A stretch of 12,642 nt of DNA from Alphaproteobacteria bacterium (GTDB taxonomy: Bacteria > Pseudomonadota > Alphaproteobacteria > Puniceispirillales > Puniceispirillaceae). Location: the NCBI GenBank assembly GCA_009936885.1, contig JAACDT010000120.1:1-12642 (forward strand). Reading direction: 5' to 3'. A program made the position numbers and the translations under genes. The notes under the pieces are model-generated. The model was not told the origin of the DNA, searched no databases, and saw nothing but the letters and a program-made list of their open reading frames with translations. Position 1 is the first letter of the stretch; each line of letters opens with the position of its first letter. Positions 7,480 through 12,642 of this stretch are shown here, in pieces.

Positions 7480-8100
7480 ATGAGCAAGATTCAAGAAGGC
7501 GTTCTTCATAATGATACCCTTGATAAAAACCCATTTGAGTTGTTTGATGAATGGTATAAAGAAGCTGAGGCCAGCGAGCTTAATGACCCAGATGCTATGG
7601 CAATTGCGTCTGTAGACAAGGATGGCATGCCTTCTGTGCGTATTGTCTTACTGAAACAATGGTCACAAGCTGGGTTTATCTTTTTCACAAATTATACAGG
7701 CCGAAAAGGCCAAGAACTCATAGCCACTAAAAAAGCAGCTGCCTGTTTGCATTGGAAATCTTTACGCCGGCAAGTAAGAATTGTCGGTGACGTAGATAAA
7801 ATAAGCCCTTCTATAAGTGATGCTTATTTTGCAACCAGAGCGAGGGGAAGCCAAATTGGTGCCTGGGCATCTAATCAATCACAGCCACTTGAAACAAGAG
7901 CCGAATTAAGCCGAATTGTTGATGAATATGAAAAGAAATTCGCAGGTGAAACGGTAGCTCGCCCAGAACATTGGGGCGGATTTATAATAAAGCCAATTGA
8001 AATTGAATTCTGGGCAGATGGTGCCTACAGACTTCATGACAGGTTTCAGTTAAAACAAGATGCTGAAGGCAGTTGGAAGTCAGTAAGGCTTAATCCTTAA
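7480..8100 (+). CDS. pdxH: Pyridoxamine 5'-phosphate oxidase
   Basis: This 206-residue FMN-dependent enzyme oxidises pyridoxine or pyridoxamine 5'-phosphate to pyridoxal 5'-phosphate, the final or salvage step of vitamin B6 synthesis. Signatures are NPFELFDEWYKEA (17-29), AMAIASVDKDGMPSVRIVLLK (39-59, FMN phosphate-binding Arg/Lys), FFTNYTGRKGQEL (68-80), RRQVRIVG (96-103), the GSQIGAWASNQSQ segment (123-135), RPEHWGGF (161-168), EFWADGAYRLHDR (176-188) and a C-terminal RLNP. The ATG at 7462 would add six residues without a ribosome-binding site, so 7480 is preferred. Length is close to the E. coli enzyme. It is divergent from the glycine-zipper gene. In many alphaproteobacteria pdxH sits near fabI and dnaJ; the fabI neighbourhood is kept here but dnaJ is absent. 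Confidence 0.96.
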   Translation: MSKIQEGVLHNDTLDKNPFELFDEWYKEAEASELNDPDAMAIASVDKDGMPSVRIVLLKQWSQAGFIFFTNYTGRKGQELIATKKAAACLHWKSLRRQVRIVGDVDKISPSISDAYFATRARGSQIGAWASNQSQPLETRAELSRIVDEYEKKFAGETVARPEHWGGFIIKPIEIEFWADGAYRLHDRFQLKQDAEGSWKSVRLNP

Positions 8101-8229
8101 AAGAAACTATTCACTTACTTCTATTATTCATTTTTGGCGAACTTGGAGGGCGTGATATTCCGCCTAATCATTTATTTGCCTGATTTATGGTATTCAAGGT
8201 CGTATTGAAGCGATTTGCTATGCCCCGAA

Positions 8230-8257
8230 ATTGTTTATTTTATAAGAAAATAACAAT
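8230..8257. repeat. A+T-rich inverted repeat (11-bp arms, one bulge)
   Basis: The left arm ATTGTT(T)ATTTT (8230-8241) pairs with AAAATAACAAT (8247-8257) across a 5-base loop, with one unpaired T. It is one of two neighbouring hairpin-capable sequences in the 203-bp gap 8101-8303, which holds no gene I can support. It may be an operator, a weak pdxH terminator or part of a leader RNA; it lacks the G+C-rich stem of a standard intrinsic terminator. Confidence 0.45.
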
Positions 8258-8262
8258 GTTTA

Positions 8263-8285
8263 GTTAAAGCTCTGTTGGAGCTAAC
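8263..8285. repeat. Hairpin-forming inverted repeat just before the ribosome-binding site of the FAD/GcvT gene
   Basis: GTTA(AA)GCTC pairs with GAGCTAAC around a TGTTG loop: eight base pairs with a two-base bulge, or five perfect pairs as AGCTC/GAGCT. It ends 4 bp before the GGGGAG ribosome-binding site (8290-8295). It could influence translation of the downstream gene or serve as an operator. No known riboswitch core was recognised. Confidence 0.4.
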
Positions 8286-8303
8286 ATCTGGGGAGTTGCG
8301 GAT

Positions 8304-10739
8304 ATGAGAACACATGCGCGTGTGGTTGTGATAGGGGGCGGTGTTGTCGGTGTCAGCACTTTATACCATCTTGCTAAAAAAGGATGGAGCGATTGTATGC
8401 TTGTTGAGCGGAAAGAACTTACTTCTGGGTCTACATGGCATGCCGCCGGCCTGCTTCCCTTATTTAATATGTCTTATTCTGTTGGTCAGCTTCATAAATA
8501 TGCGCTTGAGTTATATTGCACATTAGAGGCTGAAACAGGCCTTAATCCTGGCCTCTCTCAGGTTTCTAATATCAGGCTTGCAGATAATCAGGACAGAATG
8601 GATGAGTATATGCAATATCGAGGTGTTGCAAGCACGATAGGCGTGGATGTTGAGGTGCTTACTCCAGAACAAGTTATCGAAATCTGGCCGCTCGCAGTTA
8701 AAGATGGGTTAATTGGCGCAATCCGTAATCCAGGTGATGGCTATATTCAGCCTGCAGACCTTACCCAGTCATTAGCCAAAGGAGCGCGTGATTTAGGTGC
8801 AGAGATCAATCGTAATACAACTGTTTTATCTATTACCAGAACCGCAGCAGGTGAATGGCGCGTAGAGACAGATAAAGGCGATATAATTGCAGAACATATT
8901 GTGTCTGCAACCGGAAATTTTGCACGGAAAACAGGGGCTATGGTTGGCCTTGATATCCCTGTTATTCCAGTTGAACATCAATATATCGTCACAGAACCAC
9001 ACCCTGCAATTCGCGAAAGGCAAGCACAGGGATTGCCAGAGATGGGCGTGCTTCGTGAGTCTGACGGCTCTTGGTATATGAGAGAAGAAAATGGCGGCTT
9101 AATTCTTGGCCCTTACGAAGTTGGGGCCCCTATCTGCTATCCAAACGGACCTGATGATGACAGCGAATATGAATTATTTCAAGAAGATCTGGAGCGGTTA
9201 ATGCCGCGTATCGAATCCGCTATTCGACGCGTTCCTGCCTTTGGTGAAGTGGGCGTTAAAAAAGTTTATAATGGCGCAATTGCTTATACACCAGATGGAA
9301 ACCCAATTGTGGGGCCTGCATGGGATGTACCAAATTTCTGGCTTAGTGAGGGGCATAGTTTTGGCATTACGGCTGCTGGGGGTGCTGGATTCCAAATTGC
9401 AGAATGGATTGTAGAGGGTGAGCCGACAATTGATATGAACGGGGTTGAGCCAAGGCGATTTGGCGATTATGCCACCAAAAGCTATCTTACTGTTAAAAAT
9501 GAAGAAGCCTATGCGCATGTCTTTGTAACCCATTTTCCAGATGAGGAGCGTCCAGCTGGCAGGCCACTTCGCACGCCGCCTTGTTATGATAGATTAAAAA
9601 ATATGGGGGCTGTTTTTGGCCAGAGATTCGGATGGGAGCGTGCTAACTGGTTTGCACCAGAAGGGGTTGCGCGCGATGATGACTGGTCATTTAGAAGATC
9701 TAACTGGTTTGAGCATGTTGGAAATGAAGTTAAGCATGTAAACGAAAATGTTGGTGTGCTTGATATGTCAGCCTTTGGAAAATGCCGTATTTCTGGCTCC
9801 GGAGCAGAGGCCTTCCTTGAAAAAATGATAGCCAATAAACTACCCAAAAGTAGGGGAAGAATAATTCTGGCGCATTCCTTGTCTGTCGGCGGTGGGGTGC
9901 ATTCTGAATTTACTATCATGAAGGAAAAAGAAGATAGTTTTTATCTTGTGTCAGCAGGCGCAGCGCAACGACTTGACCATGACTGGATGAAAAAAGAAAT
10001 GCCAACAGATGGCAGTGTGCAATTCACAGACCTTACCAATAGTATGGGTGTATTAGTAGTCTCTGGGCCTCAATCACGAGCGTTATTGCAGCGTGTGACA
10101 ACAACCGATATGTCAAATGACGCGTTTAAATGGCTTACCGTAAAGAAGATTGATGTGGGATATGCGCCTACGATTGCTGCCAGAGTTAACTTTGTGGGTG
10201 AACTGGGATGGGAGTTGCATCATCCCATTGAATATCAAAATCATATATTTGATGCTTTATTTGCGGCAGGCAAAGAATTCAATGTAAAGCCATTTGGGAT
10301 CAGGGCAATGGATATGATGCGTCTTGAAAAATCATATCGTATGGTAGGTACTGAAATGAGTATTGAATATTCGGCCCTTGAGTCAGGGCTGCATAGGTTT
10401 GTTAAACTTGATAAACCTGAGTTTCTTGGTCGTGAGGGATTGGTTTTATCCAATGAGAAAAAGGCTAATAATCAATTTGTAACGCTTCATGTTAGGGATA
10501 TAACGGATGCGGATGCAACAGGTGGCAACCCAATTTACAATGGCGAAAAGCTGGTTGGCCGTGTTACATCTGGCGGATATGGGTTTAGGGTTGGTTTTTC
10601 AATTGCCTTGGCTATGGTTAAGCCAGAACAGGCGGATATTGGTACAATGTTAGAGATTGATATATTGGGTAAAAAATATGGTGCTGAGGTGATAGAAGAA
10701 AGCCCGTTTGACCCTGAAAATGCCAGACTAAGAGCTTAA
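8304..10739 (+). CDS. Dimethylglycine/sarcosine dehydrogenase-like FAD oxidoreductase fused to GcvT-type aminomethyltransferase
   Basis: This 811-residue protein has an N-terminal D-amino-acid-oxidase-fold FAD domain (about 5-365), a linker/FAO-M region (about 370-425), a GcvT folate-binding domain (about 430-690) and a GcvT C-terminal barrel (about 710-800). The dinucleotide motif is VVVIGGGVVGVSTLYHLAKKG (7-27). ELTSGSTWHAAGL (38-50) matches the site where dimethylglycine and sarcosine dehydrogenases attach FAD covalently to histidine, here His46. GELGWELHHPIE and GIRAMDMMRLEKSYR are typical GcvT segments. The expected reaction is oxidative N-demethylation of a methylated glycine, passing the formaldehyde-level carbon to tetrahydrofolate. 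GGGGAG lies 8 bp before the ATG. The MttB-like gene follows after 16 bp and soxG is near, which favours dimethylglycine as substrate, but sarcosine or another N-methyl amine cannot be excluded. Confidence 0.88.
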   Translation: MRTHARVVVIGGGVVGVSTLYHLAKKGWSDCMLVERKELTSGSTWHAAGLLPLFNMSYSVGQLHKYALELYCTLEAETGLNPGLSQVSNIRLADNQDRMDEYMQYRGVASTIGVDVEVLTPEQVIEIWPLAVKDGLIGAIRNPGDGYIQPADLTQSLAKGARDLGAEINRNTTVLSITRTAAGEWRVETDKGDIIAEHIVSATGNFARKTGAMVGLDIPVIPVEHQYIVTEPHPAIRERQAQGLPEMGVLRESDGSWYMREENGGLILGPYEVGAPICYPNGPDDDSEYELFQEDLERLMPRIESAIRRVPAFGEVGVKKVYNGAIAYTPDGNPIVGPAWDVPNFWLSEGHSFGITAAGGAGFQIAEWIVEGEPTIDMNGVEPRRFGDYATKSYLTVKNEEAYAHVFVTHFPDEERPAGRPLRTPPCYDRLKNMGAVFGQRFGWERANWFAPEGVARDDDWSFRRSNWFEHVGNEVKHVNENVGVLDMSAFGKCRISGSGAEAFLEKMIANKLPKSRGRIILAHSLSVGGGVHSEFTIMKEKEDSFYLVSAGAAQRLDHDWMKKEMPTDGSVQFTDLTNSMGVLVVSGPQSRALLQRVTTTDMSNDAFKWLTVKKIDVGYAPTIAARVNFVGELGWELHHPIEYQNHIFDALFAAGKEFNVKPFGIRAMDMMRLEKSYRMVGTEMSIEYSALESGLHRFVKLDKPEFLGREGLVLSNEKKANNQFVTLHVRDITDADATGGNPIYNGEKLVGRVTSGGYGFRVGFSIALAMVKPEQADIGTMLEIDILGKKYGAEVIEESPFDPENARLRA

Positions 10740-10755
10740 AAAATAGGAAGAGCTT

Positions 10756-12303
10756 ATGACACAACATGATAGTGACAAACCCTCAAGGCGCGGCGGCGGC
10801 AGAGCAGCTAGGCGGTTGGCTCGTGAGAGTAGTCAGCAAGAAACCCAAGCTTATATAACCCGCAATATTCCGCCGATTGATATTTTGCACGATGAAGCAG
10901 CTGAGTTAATAGAAACAAATGCTGACATTGTCTTAAGCGAGATAGGTATTGAGTTTAGAGATGATCAAGAAGTTTTAACCTTATTAAAGGATGCTGGCTG
11001 TGATGTTGATGGAACCAGAGTAAAGTTTCCTGAAGGGCTGGCACGCAAACTTGCCTCAACTGCACCGCGCCAATTCACCCAGCATGCACGAAACCCTAAA
11101 AGGTCTGTTGAAGTTGGCGGCGATAATATTGTTTTTGCACCTGTCTATGGGCCGCCTTTTGTTCGGGGTCTTGATGGGGAGAGACGATACGCTGAAATAG
11201 AAGATTTCATAAATATGGTTAAACTGGTTTATATGCTACCAGGGCTGCATCATTCTGGAGGCACCTTGTGTGAGCCGGTTGATTTGCCAGTCACAAAACG
11301 TCATCTGGAAATGATTTATGCACATATTCGTTATTCTGACAAACCATTTATGGGTTCTGTTACTGCCCCATCTAGAGCAGAAGATACAGTGGCTATGGCG
11401 CGCTTGTTATTTGGGGAATCATTTGTTGAGAATAATTGCGTTTTAGTATCTCTTATCAATGCAAACTCGCCTATGACTTGGGATGATACCATGCTTGGGG
11501 CCCTGAAGGTTTATGCGCGTGCAGGACAGGCCTGCATCGTCTCGCCATTTATATTGGCAGGGGCAATGTCGCCTGTTTCTGTGGCAGGAACGCTTACTCA
11601 GATTCTAGCAGAAGCAATGTCGGGAATTGCATTAACACAAATATTAAATAAAGGCGTCCCAGTTATATTTGGAAGCTTTGCTAGCTCTATTTCAATGCAG
11701 ACAGGTGCGCCCACATTCGGCACACCAGAGCCAGCGAAAGTGTTGTATGGATGTGCAAAGCTTGCGCGCAGGCTTGGAGTGCCATTTAGATCTGGTGGCT
11801 CTCTTACGGCTGCAAAATCAGCTGATGCACAAGCAGCATACGAGTCAGCACATACTATTCTTCCAACAGTGATGGGGGGAGTAAATTTTGCACTTCACTC
11901 AGCTGGATGGCTTGAAGGTGGGTTGGTATCAGATTTTGCTAAGCTTGTCCTTGATGCAGATCAGCTAACTATGATGAATAGCCTAGTATCCGGAATTGAT
12001 ATTTCTGAAAACGGATTGGCATTAGATGCCCTAAAGCAAGTAGGACCTGGCCAGCATTTCCTTGGTTCAGATCACACGCAAGCAAATTTTGAAACAGCGT
12101 TCTGGCGTTCATCAATGGCAGATTATACTACGTATGAGCAATGGTCTTCAGAAGGTGCACAAGATGCAGAATTAAGAGCACGGAATAAAGCAAGACAAAT
12201 GCTTGAGACCTATAAAGCGCCAGATATTGATTTGAGCATTGACGAGGCGCTTAGAGCATTTATTGAGCAGCGCAAAGAAGCACTTCCTGATTCTGATTAT
12301 TAA
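10756..12303 (+). CDS. MttB/MtgB-superfamily methyltransferase, non-pyrrolysine type (putative glycine betaine or related methylamine)
   Basis: This 515-residue protein of the trimethylamine methyltransferase superfamily opens with a basic, glycine-rich start, SRRGGGRAARRLARES (about 10-25), common in alphaproteobacterial members. The TIM-barrel body shows DILHDEAAELIETN, FAPVYGPPFVRG, GGTLCEP, GSVTAPSRAED and FGSFASSISMQTGAPTFGTPE (305-325). The frame has no internal UAG, so it cannot carry the pyrrolysine of archaeal MttB. Characterised non-pyrrolysine relatives transfer methyl groups from quaternary amines such as glycine betaine, proline betaine or carnitine to a corrinoid protein. The neighbouring dimethylglycine dehydrogenase-like and sarcosine oxidase genes suggest glycine betaine, an inference. 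No corrinoid protein or reductive activase is in the window. AGGAAG (10745-10750) precedes the start; the gene is probably cotranscribed with the upstream FAD/GcvT gene. Confidence 0.85.
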   Translation: MTQHDSDKPSRRGGGRAARRLARESSQQETQAYITRNIPPIDILHDEAAELIETNADIVLSEIGIEFRDDQEVLTLLKDAGCDVDGTRVKFPEGLARKLASTAPRQFTQHARNPKRSVEVGGDNIVFAPVYGPPFVRGLDGERRYAEIEDFINMVKLVYMLPGLHHSGGTLCEPVDLPVTKRHLEMIYAHIRYSDKPFMGSVTAPSRAEDTVAMARLLFGESFVENNCVLVSLINANSPMTWDDTMLGALKVYARAGQACIVSPFILAGAMSPVSVAGTLTQILAEAMSGIALTQILNKGVPVIFGSFASSISMQTGAPTFGTPEPAKVLYGCAKLARRLGVPFRSGGSLTAAKSADAQAAYESAHTILPTVMGGVNFALHSAGWLEGGLVSDFAKLVLDADQLTMMNSLVSGIDISENGLALDALKQVGPGQHFLGSDHTQANFETAFWRSSMADYTTYEQWSSEGAQDAELRARNKARQMLETYKAPDIDLSIDEALRAFIEQRKEALPDSDY

Positions 12304-12312
12304 GAGCGCTAG

Positions 12313-12642
12313 TTAAATACCAGCACTTGCAAAAATGCCAAATTCAAATCCAGCATCAAGGCACCAATCTAAAACATATTCAGCAAAGCTGGTTCGGCAG
12401 ATGCAGATAAACGCATCCTCCTCCAGACATATCAATATTACATTGGATAGTGCAAGATCGCATTGTGCAGACTGGTTTTTACCAAAGCTATCTGGATGCA
12501 GATCAATCGCGCATCCCTTTGCTAATAGGTCGCGCACTTTTTTTCCAGAAAGTGATAGCGCGCAAAGTGCGTCTGAAACGTTTGTTACAGAAATTTGTTT
12601 GATGATATCACTTGAGTTTAAGGTTTTCTCTAATTGAATTTC
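12313..12642 (-). CDS. soxG: Sarcosine oxidase gamma subunit, C-terminal part (cut by window end)
   Basis: The - strand frame stays open from the TAA at 12313-12315 to the window edge, giving 109 residues; the start lies outside. It matches the end of SoxG, a GcvT-fold-like small subunit of the heterotetrameric sarcosine oxidase, which oxidises sarcosine to glycine with transfer of the methyl carbon to tetrahydrofolate. Recognisable are VSDALCALSLSGKK, then VRDLLAKGCAIDLHPDSFG, SAQCDLA, and the ending TSFAEYVLDWCLDAGFEFG, the standard SoxG pattern. An internal ATG at 12537 is not the start, because similarity continues upstream of it. In most genomes soxG closes a soxB-soxD-soxA-soxG operon, so the other subunits probably lie just to the right. 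It converges on the MttB-like gene, with 9 bp between the stops. Confidence 0.88.
   Translation of the reverse strand, partial: EIQLEKTLNSSDIIKQISVTNVSDALCALSLSGKKVRDLLAKGCAIDLHPDSFGKNQSAQCDLALSNVILICLEEDAFICICRTSFAEYVLDWCLDAGFEFGIFASAGI

Noticed and set aside
8136..8164. GGCGAA...TTCCGCC pairing as an intrinsic terminator after pdxH.
   Set aside because: The stem is short with a bulge and a 16-base loop, and no T-tract follows.
8152..8208. An 18-codon GTG reading frame after a GGAGG sequence in the pdxH downstream gap.
   Set aside because: The GGAGG is only 1 bp from the GTG, too close to act as a ribosome-binding site, and the peptide is not recognisable.
8101..8303. Glycine or other known riboswitch ahead of the FAD/GcvT gene.
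   Set aside because: I could not find the conserved glycine-aptamer core or another known aptamer; only simple hairpins are visible.
9198..9919. Two 111-codon - strand open frames inside the FAD/GcvT gene.
   Set aside because: Both overlap strongly conserved coding sequence on the other strand and have no recognisable domain or ribosome-binding site.
10756..12303. Pyrrolysine-containing trimethylamine methyltransferase.
   Set aside because: The frame runs 515 codons to TAA without an in-frame UAG, so no pyrrolysine codon is present.
12335..12637. A 100-codon open frame on the + strand at the right edge.
   Set aside because: It lies antisense to soxG, whose protein pattern is clear; its own translation resembles nothing I recognise.

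Overview
The window is an A+T-rich (roughly 58-60% by eye), densely packed bacterial chromosome segment. Gene content and protein style point to an alphaproteobacterium, probably a free-living marine one: a PraR/SinR-like XRE regulator of alphaproteobacterial type, the xseB-ispA-dxs-tlyA order, a fabI-aroC pair near pdxH, and a methylated-amine block that includes soxG. A SAR116-like lineage is plausible, but that is inference. I saw no mobile element, CRISPR array, tRNA or rRNA.

Left part (1-4656, + strand). The window opens inside the last 49 codons of a proline iminopeptidase. After about 160 bp comes a HTH regulator, then a compact run of xseB (exonuclease VII small subunit), ispA (farnesyl diphosphate synthase), dxs (1-deoxyxylulose-5-phosphate synthase, TTG start) and tlyA (2'-O-rRNA methyltransferase), with small gaps or overlaps. 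ispA and dxs make this mainly an isoprenoid-precursor operon.

Middle part (4664-8100). On the - strand, fabI (enoyl-ACP reductase) and aroC (chorismate synthase) overlap by 8 bp, and aroC converges on tlyA with only 7 bp between stop codons. Upstream of fabI, on the same strand, lies a secreted glycine-zipper protein. pdxH (pyridoxamine 5'-phosphate oxidase) is divergent from it across a short intergenic region carrying two pairs of direct repeats.

Right part (8304-12642). This is a methylated-glycine module. An 811-residue FAD oxidoreductase fused to a GcvT-type tetrahydrofolate domain (dimethylglycine/sarcosine dehydrogenase-like) is followed 16 bp later by a 515-residue MttB/MtgB-superfamily methyltransferase with no in-frame UAG, hence not the pyrrolysine type. 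Converging on it from the right edge is the C-terminal half of soxG, the gamma subunit of heterotetrameric sarcosine oxidase. Together they suggest stepwise demethylation of glycine betaine, or a similar quaternary amine, via dimethylglycine and sarcosine to glycine, with one-carbon units passed to tetrahydrofolate. The MttB-like protein, in a setting with oxidative flavoenzymes and no visible corrinoid partner, is the most interesting feature. Two tandem inverted repeats just upstream of this module could be a leader structure or operator.

No gene-free stretch exceeds 300 bp. The largest gaps (151-310, 7274-7479, 8101-8303) are described in the features.
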